Positions 28,129-37,514 of a stretch of DNA of 64,000 nt are shown piece after piece (positions within the stretch are counted from its first letter, which is position 1; every line of letters begins with the position of its first letter). The notes beneath the pieces were generated by a model. The model saw only the letters and a program-made list of their open reading frames with translations, ran no database searches and had not been told where the DNA came from. The position numbers were made by a program, and so were the translations under genes. The DNA comes from Paramesorhizobium deserti. GTDB taxonomy: Bacteria > Pseudomonadota > Alphaproteobacteria > Rhizobiales > Rhizobiaceae. The stretch covers positions 124,001-188,000 of the forward strand of contig NZ_LNTU01000037.1 of the NCBI RefSeq assembly GCF_001558695.1, written 5' to 3'.

Positions 28129-29118
28129 ATGTCTGAACATGAATCTGAGCAGATATCTTCGCCCTTCCACCCCGGCGAGATTGCCATTCAGGAGAGCATT
28201 GGCGCCGCAGACAGGATGGCTGCGATCGGCAATAAGGTCATCCGTGACTTCATGCCCGACCAGCATCGGGAATTCATGGCGCAGCTTCCTTTTCTATTGC
28301 TCGGCGCGGTGGACCGGCATGGCGATGCATGGGCGACGCTTGCAACAGGCAACCCTGGCTTCGCCGTCTCGCCCGAGCCGAAGCTTCTCGATGTTCGGGC
28401 GAAGCGTGATCCCGATGATCCTGCCGATTCCGGGCTGGAAGACGGTGACAGTATCGGGCTTCTGGGTATCGAGCTTCATACCCGGCGGAGAAATCGGGCC
28501 AATGGCACGCTGCGCCGCGATGGTCCGGACGGCTTTACCCTGATGGTGGAGCACAGTTTCGGAAATTGCCCGAAATATATTCGGCTTCGGGACTTCCATT
28601 TTGAGGACACCGGGAAGAAGGAACCTTCAAGTGCGATCTGGATGGAGCAGTTGGACGAGCGCACCCGCGCGATGATTTCCGCGGCCGATACATTCTTTGT
28701 CGCCAGTTACGCAGACCGCGATGACGGTCACCGGCAGGTCGATGTTTCGCATCGTGGCGGCAAGCACGGTTTTGTACGCATCGGTGATGACGGACGACTG
28801 ACGATCCCCGACTTCACCGGCAACCGTTTCTTCAACACGCTTGGCAACATTCTCATGAACGGCAAGGCTGGCCTCCTGTTCCTGGATTTTGCAACGGGCG
28901 ATCTATTGCAGCTTTCAGGTGATGCCGAGGTGGAACTCAAGCAGGATGAAAGCGAATTTTTCCAGGGCAGTGAGCGGTTCTGGAGTTTCAGGCCGCGCCG
29001 CGTAGTCTACCGTCCCGGCGCGATTACGTTGAGATGGAGTGCACAGGAGAACGGAGAATCTCCCTTTTCAGGCATGACGGGCTCCTGGGACCAGGCAGAA
29101 GGCGCGTCTGCAGGATAG
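28129..29118 (+). CDS. Pyridoxamine 5'-phosphate oxidase-like FMN-binding protein
   Basis: 329 residues from the ATG at 28129; GAAAGG lies upstream, whereas the frame is open back to 28003 inside the GST gene. The core is a PNPOx-like split barrel (FFVASYADRDDGHRQVDVSHRGGKHGFVRI, DGRLTIPDFTGNRFFNTLGNILMNGKAGLLFLDF), which usually binds FMN. The N-terminal part (FLLLGAVDRHGDAWATL) looks like a second, degenerate barrel. Probable flavin reductase or nitroreductase-like role in detoxification with its GST neighbour; not a vitamin B6 enzyme. Confidence 0.85.
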   Translation: MSEHESEQISSPFHPGEIAIQESIGAADRMAAIGNKVIRDFMPDQHREFMAQLPFLLLGAVDRHGDAWATLATGNPGFAVSPEPKLLDVRAKRDPDDPADSGLEDGDSIGLLGIELHTRRRNRANGTLRRDGPDGFTLMVEHSFGNCPKYIRLRDFHFEDTGKKEPSSAIWMEQLDERTRAMISAADTFFVASYADRDDGHRQVDVSHRGGKHGFVRIGDDGRLTIPDFTGNRFFNTLGNILMNGKAGLLFLDFATGDLLQLSGDAEVELKQDESEFFQGSERFWSFRPRRVVYRPGAITLRWSAQENGESPFSGMTGSWDQAEGASAG

Positions 29119-29241
29119 ATTCATGCAGCGTTTGGCAAACGCGAGCCATTCAGGGCAACGCAACTCACGCGCTGCCCCACCGCGTCGTTTCGGCGACATC
29201 GAGCTTCAGCAACTGACACGGCAAAATTGAAAGGGACCCCT

Positions 29242-29730
29242 ATGTCTTCGGCAGACAACATTTCTGAAAACAGGCCGCCGCTTCCCCCATTTACCCATGA
29301 GACGGCGGTCCAGAAGGTCCGGATGGCGGAAGATGCGTGGAACTCACGCGATCCGCAACGCGTCTCGCTCGCCTATACGCCAGATAGTCGCTGGCGCAAT
29401 AGGGCGGAGTTTCCCGTCGGCCGCTCTGAGATCGTCGAATTCCTCACGCGCAAATGGTCTCGTGAACTGGATTATCGTCTTATCAAGGAACTTTGGGCTT
29501 TCACGGAGAACCGCATTGCCGTCCGCTTTGCCTATGAGTGGCATGACGACGCCGGTAACTGGTTTCGCTCATATGGAAATGAAAACTGGGAATTTAATCC
29601 ACAAGGACTGATGCAAGTTCGGTTCGCTAGCATCAATGATCGGCCGATCCGGCAAGCGGACAGGAAATTCCATTGGCCTCAGGGCCCGCGCCCTCTGGAT
29701 CATCCGGGGCTCTCTGAACTGGGTCTATAG
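29242..29730 (+). CDS. DUF1348 protein (NTF2/SnoaL-like fold)
   Basis: 162 residues from ATG 29242, with AAAGGG upstream; a TTG at 29227 is less likely. Highly typical DUF1348 pattern: [38 protein letters not shown] and [24 protein letters not shown]. The family fold suggests a small cavity protein, but its reaction is not established. Its end overlaps the convergent siderophore ATPase gene by 6 bases. Confidence 0.92.
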   Translation: MSSADNISENRPPLPPFTHETAVQKVRMAEDAWNSRDPQRVSLAYTPDSRWRNRAEFPVGRSEIVEFLTRKWSRELDYRLIKELWAFTENRIAVRFAYEWHDDAGNWFRSYGNENWEFNPQGLMQVRFASINDRPIRQADRKFHWPQGPRPLDHPGLSELGL

Positions 29731-30570
29731 TGTGGCAGGACGGCGGTCCGTTCCAGGATCGACAATTTGCCCCGCTGTCATCCGGTGCCGACCTATCGGG
29801 AGCATGATTGGTCTGCCCGAGATAGGGTCGGTGATGATGCGGCTTTCAAGGCCGAAGACATGGTGCACAGTCTCTTCCGTCAGCACCTCCTCCGGCTTGC
29901 CGGAGATGTGCAGACGCCCTCCCGTCATTGCGACAAGGTAATCGGCATAGCGCGCGGCAAGGTTCAAGTCATGCAGCACCATGACGATCGTGGTGCCGCG
30001 CGCCTGATTGAGATCGATCAGCAGGTCCAGCACTTCGACCTGATGGCTGATGTCGAGGAATGTGGTCGGCTCATCCAGCAGCAGAACATCGGTGCGCTGT
30101 GCAAGCGCCATGGCGATCCAGACCCGCTGGCGCTGGCCGCCGGACAGTTTATCGACCGGACGGTCGGCCAGTGCTGCCGTCTTGGTCGCCTCCAGGGCTG
30201 CCGCCACGGCCTCGTCATCCCCGCGGGTCCAGCGCGACAGCATCCCTTGATGAGGATGCCGTCCGCGGCTGACCAGATCGGCGACAGTGATGCCCTCCGG
30301 CGCGATGGGCGACTGGGGCAACAGGCCGAGCGTTCGTGCCAATTGCCTTGGCGGCATGCGATGAATCGACTTGCCATCAAGCAGCACATGCCCCCGACGC
30401 GGCGAGATGAGCCGGGACATCGTGCGCAATAATGTGGATTTCCCGCAGGCATTGGCGCCGACAATGGCGGTGATCTTGCCGGCCGGCACGTCAAGGTCCA
30501 GCCCTTCCAAAATGACGGCGTCGCCATATCCGGCCGAAAGCTGACTGGCGGTCAGGGTGTGGGCGGTCAT
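29725..30570 (-). CDS. Iron-siderophore ABC transporter ATPase (FepC/FhuC-like)
   Basis: 281 residues. Walker A is GANACGKST (Ala-Cys where Gly-Ser is more usual, but common in this family), Q-loop LLPQSP, signature [15 protein letters not shown], Walker [13 protein letters not shown] and H-loop [11 protein letters not shown]. It overlaps the permease gene by 4 bases. It powers the two FecCD-type permeases for ferric-siderophore import. Confidence 0.95.
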   Translation of the reverse strand: MTAHTLTASQLSAGYGDAVILEGLDLDVPAGKITAIVGANACGKSTLLRTMSRLISPRRGHVLLDGKSIHRMPPRQLARTLGLLPQSPIAPEGITVADLVSRGRHPHQGMLSRWTRGDDEAVAAALEATKTAALADRPVDKLSGGQRQRVWIAMALAQRTDVLLLDEPTTFLDISHQVEVLDLLIDLNQARGTTIVMVLHDLNLAARYADYLVAMTGGRLHISGKPEEVLTEETVHHVFGLESRIITDPISGRPIMLPIGRHRMTAGQIVDPGTDRRPATL

Positions 30571-31604
30571 AAAGAACCTCCGCTTCGGTTGAGCCGTATG
30601 ATGAGATAGATCAGGTATGGCGCCCCCAGCGCGCCTGTGACAACGCCTACGGGGTAGCGGCCGGGCAACAGGAACTGTCCGACATAGTCGCCAAGCAAGA
30701 CCAGCACGGCGCCGACCAGGGCCGACGGGATCAGCAGCGATCCGTTGCCGCCAAGCATGCGAGCGGCGATCGATCCGGAAAGAAACGCCACGAAAGAGAT
30801 CGGACCTGTCACGGCGGTGGCGACGGCGATGATGCCGACGGCCGCGACCATCACGATGACGCGGGTCAGGGCGATGTTGGTGCCGAGTGCCGCAGCGGTA
30901 TCATCGCCCAGTTTCAGCGTGTCCAGATCGCGCGCCCTGCTCAAAAGCAGCCCGCCGAAAACCGCAAGCGCCAGCAGGACGGGAACCGCCTGGCCGATCT
31001 GCGCGCCATTGACGCTGCCCGAGAGCCAGCGCATCGCCTCCTGCAGGTTCCATGCGGGGGCACGGGACAGGGTATAGGCGATGAAGCTTTCCAGCATGGC
31101 GGCAACCCCGATTCCCACGAGGATCAGTCGGGTGCCGGCAACGCCATTGCGGAAGGACAGCGCGTAAATCGCAAGCGCCACACCCAGCTCTGCCGTCACG
31201 GCAAAGATCGACACCGCCGGACCATTCAACTGCAGAATAACGATGGCAAAGACAGCCGCGGCGCTGGCGCCAAGATTGATGCCGATTATATCAGGGCTGG
31301 CAAGCGGATTGCGCAGCATGATCTGGAAGGCCGCGCCGCCCATCCCGAAACTGAGCCCGGCCAGTAGTGACAGAACCGCGCGAGGCAGGCGCAATTGCCC
31401 GACGGCGAAGGCGGCGCCCGTCACGTCCTGGCCCAGTAGCACACGCAGGACATCGCCCGGCGCCGTGTAGTTTTGGCCGAGCATCAAGGTCATGGCAACG
31501 AGCGCAACAATCAGGCCAAGCAGAAGCACGATCACCATTCGACGCCTGCCCGCGCGGCTGCGGCGGCCATGGATGACGATATCGATGGGAGAGGACAGCG
31601 TCAT
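30567..31604 (-). CDS. Iron-siderophore ABC permease (FecD/FepG-like)
   Basis: 345 residues, about ten membrane spans (FecCD family). Marks: LRLPRAVLSLLAGLSFGMGGAAFQIMLRNPLASPDIIGINLGA, and the ATPase-contact region TAVTGPISFVAFLSGSIAARML. A Arg-rich N-terminus faces the cytosol. Its start and the stop of the upstream permease share one base (TAATG), so translation is coupled. Confidence 0.95.
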   Translation of the reverse strand: MTLSSPIDIVIHGRRSRAGRRRMVIVLLLGLIVALVAMTLMLGQNYTAPGDVLRVLLGQDVTGAAFAVGQLRLPRAVLSLLAGLSFGMGGAAFQIMLRNPLASPDIIGINLGASAAAVFAIVILQLNGPAVSIFAVTAELGVALAIYALSFRNGVAGTRLILVGIGVAAMLESFIAYTLSRAPAWNLQEAMRWLSGSVNGAQIGQAVPVLLALAVFGGLLLSRARDLDTLKLGDDTAAALGTNIALTRVIVMVAAVGIIAVATAVTGPISFVAFLSGSIAARMLGGNGSLLIPSALVGAVLVLLGDYVGQFLLPGRYPVGVVTGALGAPYLIYLIIRLNRSGGSL

Positions 31605-32647
31605 TAGAGATCACGAACCCGCTGGCGTCTGACGATCCAGATGAAGAACGGCGCGCCGACAAAGGCCGTAACAATGCCGACTTCAAGTTCGTTGGGGCGG
31701 GCAATGATACGGCCGACAATATCGGCGGCCAGCAGCAGGCATGCTCCTGCCAGCGCGGAGAACGGCAAAAGCCAGCGATGGTCGACCCCGACCAGCAGGC
31801 GACAGATATGTGGCACGACCAGCCCGACGAAGCCGATCGGTCCGCAAATAGCGGTGGTCGCACCGCAAAGAAGGATCGCACCGAACGCCGCCACCGCCCG
31901 CGCCACCGCCACGCGCTCGCCCAGCCCCGCTGCCAGTTCGTCGCCCAGGGCGAGCGAGTTCAGCTTTCGCGCCGATATGAGGCAAAGCGCGAAGCCCGCG
32001 ACAAGGAACGGCAGGGCATGCGCGATGGCGCTGAAGGTCACCCCGCCTACTCCCCCGACCTGCCATGAACGAATGCCCCCGGCGATGTCGGCCCGCGGCA
32101 AGACAACCGCAAGCACCATTGAGGAAAAGGCAACCGAAGTTGCGACGCCGGCCAGCGCCAGCTTCAGCGGCGTTGCCCCGCCACGGCCCAGCGAACCGAT
32201 CGTGTAAACAAAAACCGCCGAGACGCCGGCCCCCAGCACCGCAGTCCAGATGTAGGCGTCGGCCGATGCGATATTGAACCATGCGACACCAATCACGACA
32301 GCCAGCGAGGCGCCAAGGTTGACGCCCAATATGCCGGGATCGGCCAACGGATTGCGCGTCACCCCCTGCATGATCGCCCCGGCAAGTCCAAGCGATGCGC
32401 CGGCCAGACCCGCAAGCAGGGTTCGCGGAATGCGCACAGCCACCGCCGCCTGATCGATACTGTCGACCTTGCCGCCGAGCGCAGCCATGATGTCAGCCCA
32501 TCCGACGTAGCGCGTGCCGACTGCGACCGAGAGGGTGAGCAGAAGACCGAGGCCTGCGACCATCGCAAACAGCCACAGCACTTTGATTCCATTGGCCCGG
32601 TAGGAGGGAATCGCCCGTCCCGAAGTTGTGATGCCGCTGGCAATCAT
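31604..32647 (-). CDS. Iron-siderophore ABC permease (FecC/FepD-like)
   Basis: 347 residues. FecCD marks: VRIPRTLLAGLAGASLGLAGAIMQGVTRNPLADPGILGVNLGA near residues 70-112 and CGPIGFVGLVVPHICRLLVGVDHRWLLP near 277-304. It forms the membrane channel as a heterodimer with the next permease and overlaps the binding-protein gene by 4 bases. Confidence 0.95.
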   Translation of the reverse strand: MIASGITTSGRAIPSYRANGIKVLWLFAMVAGLGLLLTLSVAVGTRYVGWADIMAALGGKVDSIDQAAVAVRIPRTLLAGLAGASLGLAGAIMQGVTRNPLADPGILGVNLGASLAVVIGVAWFNIASADAYIWTAVLGAGVSAVFVYTIGSLGRGGATPLKLALAGVATSVAFSSMVLAVVLPRADIAGGIRSWQVGGVGGVTFSAIAHALPFLVAGFALCLISARKLNSLALGDELAAGLGERVAVARAVAAFGAILLCGATTAICGPIGFVGLVVPHICRLLVGVDHRWLLPFSALAGACLLLAADIVGRIIARPNELEVGIVTAFVGAPFFIWIVRRQRVRDL

Positions 32648-33642
32648 TTGGTTCTTGCGGCAGCTTTGGCCAGCAGGTCCACGTAATCATCAAGAACCCA
32701 CGAGATCGATAATGGCGTCGGATTGGCCGCCGTTCCCAATGGATCGTGACCCAGCATGACCAGCGCACCATGCTCGACGGCAGGCATTCGCGATGTCAGA
32801 GGATCGGCGGCCAACGCCTTCTGCAACTCCGAACCGCCATAGATTACGACAATATCCACATCGTCGAAGGCATCGATCCTTTCGGCGCTGATTCCGCCTG
32901 AATACTGCCCGGGCTTCGATGCATCGACAACGCTTTGCGGCGATTTCAATCCCAGATCCCGGAAGAATTTCACGCGTGTATCGTTGGCTGTATAGAAGTT
33001 GACTATGCTTAGATTTGTCGTGTCCAGATGGGTGATGAACATCGCCGACTTGTCTTTAAGTCCGGGATGTCGGGCGACGCTGCGGGCTATTTCACCCTCG
33101 ATCCGCGCGATCAGCGCCTCACCCTCGGCCATCATGCCCAGCCCGGCGCTGTTGAAGCGGATCATCTCGCGCCAGTCGGTCGCCCAGGGGGATTCAGGAT
33201 AGGCGACGACCGGAGCGATCCGGCTCAGCATGTCGTAATCTGATTGGCTCAGACCGGAATAGGACGCCAGTATCACATCGGGATTGGTGGCAGCCACCGC
33301 CTCGAAATCAATGCCGTCACCCTCATCGAACAGCACCGGCTTCTCAGCGCCGAGCTCGGCCAGTCTTTCGGCAACCCAGGGCAGCAACCCATCGCCGTCA
33401 TCATCGCCGAAATTGGCTGCTGCAAATCCGACAGGCACAATTCCGAGCGCCAGCGGCACCTCATGGTTCGCCCAGGCAACCGTTGCAACCCGCTTCGGCT
33501 TTTCGGGGATGATCGTCGTGCCCAGAGCATGCTTGATGACGATGGGATAAGAGGTGTTCTCCCCGGCCCATGCCCAACCGAATGCAATGACCGATACCCA
33601 TGTCGCGGCAAGCAGTACCGACAAGCGGAAGAACCGCAGCAT
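32644..33642 (-). CDS. Iron-siderophore ABC substrate-binding protein
   Basis: 332 residues from ATG 33642 (MLRFFRLSVLLAATWVS), with GGAGAG just upstream and a signal peptide ending near AWAG. The frame is open to 33798 but that part is not signal-like. FepB/FhuD-type features: HALGTTIIPEKPKRVATVAW, NPDVILASYSGLSQSDYDMLSRIAPVVAYPE, and the C-terminal SISWVLDDYVDLLAKA. First gene of the leftward operon; an IRO-type box lies 29 bases upstream of the ATG. Confidence 0.93.
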   Translation of the reverse strand: MLRFFRLSVLLAATWVSVIAFGWAWAGENTSYPIVIKHALGTTIIPEKPKRVATVAWANHEVPLALGIVPVGFAAANFGDDDGDGLLPWVAERLAELGAEKPVLFDEGDGIDFEAVAATNPDVILASYSGLSQSDYDMLSRIAPVVAYPESPWATDWREMIRFNSAGLGMMAEGEALIARIEGEIARSVARHPGLKDKSAMFITHLDTTNLSIVNFYTANDTRVKFFRDLGLKSPQSVVDASKPGQYSGGISAERIDAFDDVDIVVIYGGSELQKALAADPLTSRMPAVEHGALVMLGHDPLGTAANPTPLSISWVLDDYVDLLAKAAARTK

Positions 33643-33670
33643 TGGCGAAACTCTCCATGATGTTTTAAGT

Positions 33671-33685
33671 TGACTTTTACTCTCA
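33671..33685 (-). promoter_or_regulatory. IRO-type iron box (TGA-N9-TCA), candidate RirA site
   Basis: TGACTTTTACTCTCA fits the rhizobial IRO box TGA-N9-TCA. It lies 29 bases before the siderophore binding-protein ATG, downstream of a TTGACG that could be the -35. RirA would repress the operon when iron is sufficient. Confidence 0.6.
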
Positions 33686-33972
33686 GGTTCATCAGGCAAC
33701 GTCAAGCCAGCTATCGGCGCCTGTGCAGAAGAGCACCGAAGTTTCCGTAGATTCCTACAAAAACAGGGAAATTTACAATACTGGATAAACACGCTCAAGT
33801 TAATAGGCGCGAGGCTACGTCAGACACCCTCGCTACCGGCTCATGGCATGCTGGAATGTTTGGGGCGTCCGGACGCGGGGGATGCTTGGGGATCATGGAG
33901 CTCTGGGAAGCCGTGGGTGATGCCGGCGCCCGCCGGTAGTGGGCAACGATAATCAAATTCTGGAACTTGATC
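33686..33972. other. Intergenic region between the siderophore ABC operon and the TonB receptor
   Basis: Divergent promoter region of about 290 bases. Apart from the IRO box at its left edge, I see no second TGA-N9-TCA box near the receptor start, no hairpin of note and no convincing gene. The receptor's promoter and its iron control are therefore not identified. Confidence 0.4.
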
Positions 33973-36126
33973 ATGGAAATTGAAACGACAGGCGGCAACC
34001 ACAGGCGGGGAAGAGCCAGCTACCGGTATGCGCTGTTACTGGGTTGCACGGCACTCATCACCTTTCCGCCAGTGAGTTCGCTGGCTCAAGAGACTGAAGA
34101 TTCAGGTTCCATCACCGTTCTCGACGCCATTGTTGTCGATAGTGACGGCGGCGACGACGATGCAAGGTCGATCGTCGCAACAAAGACCACGGGCGTCGGC
34201 AAGATGCCGGCGGATATCCTGGAAACGCCTGCTACTGTCTCCGTCATCACCTCCAAGGAAATACAGGAGCGCGGCGCGGAGAGCATCGAGCAGGTCGTGC
34301 AATACACCGCCGGTGTGGTGACGGATTTCTACGGCTCGGATGATCGTTTCGACTATTTCAAAATCCGCGGTTTCGCGCCCTTTACATATCGCGACGGACT
34401 GGTCATCGGCAGAACCTGGAGCGGGATCCGGGAGGAGCCCTATGCCTTCGAGCGCGTCGAGGTGCTGAAGGGAGCCAATTCCACGGGCTTCGGGGTTTCC
34501 GATCCCGGCGGGTCGGTGAACTATGTTACCAAAACACCTAGAACCGAGCGTTTCGGCGAGGTCTATGGCACGGGCGGTTCGTTCAAGCACAAGGAGACAG
34601 GTTTCGATTTCGGCGATAACATCACCAAGGACGACACCCTCTCCTACCGCCTGACCGGAAAGTTCCAGCGGTCGGACGCTGAATACGATTATTCGCGGGA
34701 CGACGAAAATTTCATCATGGGCGGCCTGACCTGGCGCCCGACCGATGCCACCAGCCTGACTTTCGTTTTCGATCACCTGGATAAGGACGGCACCCCCAGC
34801 GGCGGCGGCCATCCGCGATTTACGGATTTCGACAGGGATCGCTTCTTCGGCGAGCCGGGCTATAACTACGATACGACGAACAGGAACACGTATAGTGTCA
34901 TGTTCAACCACGATTTCGGCAATGGTCTGACCTTCCACTCCAACGCGCGCTACAGCAGGGCGGATACCGGATTCGGCTACGCCTATGTTTACGATGCCTT
35001 GGGTGCCAGCGACCCATCGGATACCATGGCAGATCGCATCTTCTTCGGCGGCGATGGTTCCAACCGACAGTTCGTCGTCGACGCGCACTTCCTCTATGAA
35101 GCGAACTTCGACCAGGTGGAAAGCCGTACGCTTGTCGGCGTCGATCACAACAAGATCAAATCCGAGAACAACAACTATGCTTTATATCCGCCGATCTGGG
35201 GTGGGACGGCGTCTGGCATCGATTGGGAGAATCCGGTCTATTCCGGTGTGCCCGGCACCATTCCGCCCACGACCAGCAGAACAAACGACCAGACAACGAA
35301 GGCGATCTACCTCCAGCAGGATCTGACCTTCTTCGACAAATTGACCGTGAGCATCGGTCTTCGCAACGATTGGCTTGACCTTGAAGAGAGAAACCGGCTC
35401 GCAGGCACCACGGCGACGGGCGATTACAGCGAACTCAGCAAGCGCTTCGGCTTGAGCTACAAGATCACCAACGAACTGGCGGTCTTTACAAGCTATGCAG
35501 AATCCGTCGCGCCACCGAGCACGGGGAACGAGCCCACGTCCGGCAAGCAGTATGAAGTCGGGGTCAAATATCGCCCGGATGCATTCCCCGCCTTGTTCAG
35601 CGCGTCCGTCTACGATCTAACGATGGAGAACATTACGACCTTCGAGGCTCCGACCTACCTGCCGGCAACGGTCGACAAGGTCCGGCACCGTGGCATCGAT
35701 CTCGAGGCCAAGGCTGAGATAACTGATAACATCAACCTGATCGCCGCCTATTCCTACATCGATTCCAGGATCGTCGAAGACGGTGACGGCCAGTACGATG
35801 GCAAGCGCTTCGCGCAGGTTCCGGAGCACCTGGCTTCGATGTGGGGCACCTATACACTGGAAGGCAACGGCACTCGCGGCGACATGACCTTCGGGCTCGG
35901 TGCTCGCTATACCGGTTCGTATTACTTCGATAACGCAAATACCCGGAAGTCGGACGGCGCCGTGGTCTTTGACGCCGCCTTCACTTATAAGATTCAGGAG
36001 AATACGACGCTCCAGATCAACGCCAGCAATCTCTTCGACGAGAAGCATATCGCCAATGATGATGGCGGCGCATACTACTACAATCCCGGCCGCACGGTTT
36101 ACGCAACGCTGCGCCAGACGTGGTAG
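33973..36126 (+). CDS. TonB-dependent ferric-siderophore receptor
   Basis: 717 residues from ATG 33973 (an upstream TTG at 33967 adds two). Outer-membrane barrel with a signal peptide ending near SSLAQE. A TonB-box-like ITVLDAIVV follows; the plug domain has LETPATVSVITSKEIQERGAESIEQVVQYTAGV, FKIRGF and RVEVLKGANSTGFG...PGGSVNYVTKTP. The C-terminus YYYNPGRTVYATLRQTW ends in the aromatic residue needed for barrel assembly. The FhuA/FoxA/FcuA-type layout suggests a hydroxamate or similar siderophore, but the substrate is not proven. Divergent from the ABC importer and next to a broken AraC regulator. Confidence 0.95.
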   Translation: MEIETTGGNHRRGRASYRYALLLGCTALITFPPVSSLAQETEDSGSITVLDAIVVDSDGGDDDARSIVATKTTGVGKMPADILETPATVSVITSKEIQERGAESIEQVVQYTAGVVTDFYGSDDRFDYFKIRGFAPFTYRDGLVIGRTWSGIREEPYAFERVEVLKGANSTGFGVSDPGGSVNYVTKTPRTERFGEVYGTGGSFKHKETGFDFGDNITKDDTLSYRLTGKFQRSDAEYDYSRDDENFIMGGLTWRPTDATSLTFVFDHLDKDGTPSGGGHPRFTDFDRDRFFGEPGYNYDTTNRNTYSVMFNHDFGNGLTFHSNARYSRADTGFGYAYVYDALGASDPSDTMADRIFFGGDGSNRQFVVDAHFLYEANFDQVESRTLVGVDHNKIKSENNNYALYPPIWGGTASGIDWENPVYSGVPGTIPPTTSRTNDQTTKAIYLQQDLTFFDKLTVSIGLRNDWLDLEERNRLAGTTATGDYSELSKRFGLSYKITNELAVFTSYAESVAPPSTGNEPTSGKQYEVGVKYRPDAFPALFSASVYDLTMENITTFEAPTYLPATVDKVRHRGIDLEAKAEITDNINLIAAYSYIDSRIVEDGDGQYDGKRFAQVPEHLASMWGTYTLEGNGTRGDMTFGLGARYTGSYYFDNANTRKSDGAVVFDAAFTYKIQENTTLQINASNLFDEKHIANDDGGAYYYNPGRTVYATLRQTW

Positions 36127-36136
36127 CTACCCCGTC

Positions 36137-36158
36137 CCACCCGGCCAGTTTCGGGTGG
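36137..36158. terminator. Hairpin between receptor gene and AraC pseudogene
   Basis: CCACCCG / CGGGTGG, 7-bp perfect stem with an 8-base loop, just after the receptor stop. No U-run, so only a possible terminator. Confidence 0.4.
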
Positions 36159-36170
36159 AACATACCGGCA

Positions 36171-37064
36171 TCAGCGGATTTGGTGCGTCCGCCGCCAAGC
36201 CGCTGGCGTTTCTCCCGCAATCTGCCGAAACGCCTTTGTCAGATGGGCCTGATCGGAAAACCCGAGTTGGGCCGCAACTCCCGCCACCGTCAGATCGCTC
36301 TCGCGTAACAGTTTTTGCGCAAGCTCGATGCGCCTTGCGAGCTGCCATTGCAGCGGCGTCCTGCCCGTCGTCTGCTTGAAGACATGGGCAAACCAGCTCT
36401 CGGACAGGCCAACCGTCGTCGCCATTTCGGCGATCGTCAAGCGGCAATCGCTGCGGGCATTGATGCGCGCGATCAGCTTGTTCATCTGCGCCTGGGTGAG
36501 CCTGCCACTGGCTTGCCCGCTGTCTTGCTCGGGAATATCCAGCAGACCGGCTACAATGCTGCCGACAAGGCTTTCAGCGTAGACGGCATGTTTCGAAGGG
36601 TTCGACACTTCATCGACCAGCAAGCCGGCCAGCGTTTCGATAGCACCAATATCCTGAATTTCCACCGGACGGCGCAATGCCGTCAGTGCAACCGATCTTC
36701 CCACAGACGGTGAAAGGAACCTCAGCACTCAGTCCTTGTGCAGATGAAGATCCAGATGCGAGAAGCGATGGGAGGAGGTGAAATTGGTCCACAGGGGGAC
36801 GCCTGCAGGCACATAGATGGCACGCGTCATGGGACGATCGTATCGTCCTAATCCTCCGTCCTTGTTGGTCATCCGGATATGGGACGCGACGTCGTTGAAA
36901 AAGATGACGATGCGCGGATCGGGCGAGAGGTAATAGGCCCTGGCCCCGGACTGGCCTTCCGCATCCCAGAAAACACTCATCATTCCGTCAAGACCGCGCC
37001 ATTTGACCGGCGCGACCGCCCGAATGCCTTCCGTATAGCAGGTCATCGAATGCCGATAGCTCAT
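36171..37064 (-). pseudogene. AraC-family regulator interrupted by one in-frame TGA
   Basis: Two adjacent frames together make one ordinary AraC protein of about 297 residues. The 5' part (36729-37064) is the sensing domain (SVFWDAEGQSGARAYYLSPDPRIVIFFNDV ... FSHLDLHLHKD). A TGA at 36729-36731 is followed in the same frame by VLRFLSPSVG and the two-HTH DNA-binding domain (AEMATTVGLSESWFAHVFKQTTGRTPLQWQLARRIELAQKLL). A CGA-to-TGA change would restore Arg. The 3' part could start from GTG at 36728, but then it lacks the sensor. It would have activated the adjoining siderophore genes. Sequencing error is the alternative. Confidence 0.8.
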
Positions 37065-37212
37065 TGCCGGAGGCCGTCAGCACTTACCAGGATAGATGGA
37101 ATACCCTGGCGTGGTATTTCGACAAGGGATCTCATTGTAGCCAGGCTTCTCCAACGGCGTTCAGGAACGAGCGGCGATCACGCATATTGGTCTGAGCGCT
37201 CTCTTAATATGA

Positions 37213-37233
37213 GAATAAATATCATGTTTATTC
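37213..37233. promoter_or_regulatory. AT-rich 21-bp palindrome upstream of the AraC pseudogene
   Basis: GAATAAA-TATCATG-TTTATTC is a perfect 7-7-7 inverted repeat, 149 bases before the AraC start. It resembles iron-regulator (Fur-like) palindromes in base content, but no exact known consensus is matched. Confidence 0.35.
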
Positions 37234-37332
37234 GTCATGGCAAGGCGCGTGATGTATCCCCCCGTTGGTCCCAGTCTTGCCGTTCCTGACCCGACATCCG
37301 TTCGCACAAATAACATACGGTGCGCATGTGTA

Positions 37333-37381
37333 TTGACATACGACACGTATGTTGCAATAAGTTGACATACGGAGCGTATCT
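37333..37381 (+). promoter_or_regulatory. Promoter with two tandem 17-bp palindromes before ridA
   Basis: ACATACGACACGTATGT (37336-37352, perfect 7-3-7) and ACATACGGAGCGTATCT (37365-37381, one mismatch) lie 29 bases apart. Each is preceded by TTG so that TTGACA overlaps it. The first TTGACA (37333-37338) has AATAAG 17 bases on. The pattern suits a repressor, for example TetR- or LacI-type, blocking a promoter. The regulator is not in the neighbourhood. The whole 450-base gap 37065-37514 holds otherwise only the palindrome at 37213. Confidence 0.55.
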
Positions 37382-37514
37382 CAATGCGCCCGGAAACGCC
37401 AGTGCAGATGATCCCAACCTCCCAAAGCGAAACGAAAGTCTTTCATCATCCCGATGACGACGCGTTGCGATGGCCGAGGATCCCGACTGCCAAATCAAGA
37501 ACAGGACCAACGTA

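Noticed and set aside
33795..33998. Short minus-strand frame before the TonB receptor
   Set aside because: Low-quality composition, overlaps the receptor start, and has no ribosome site.
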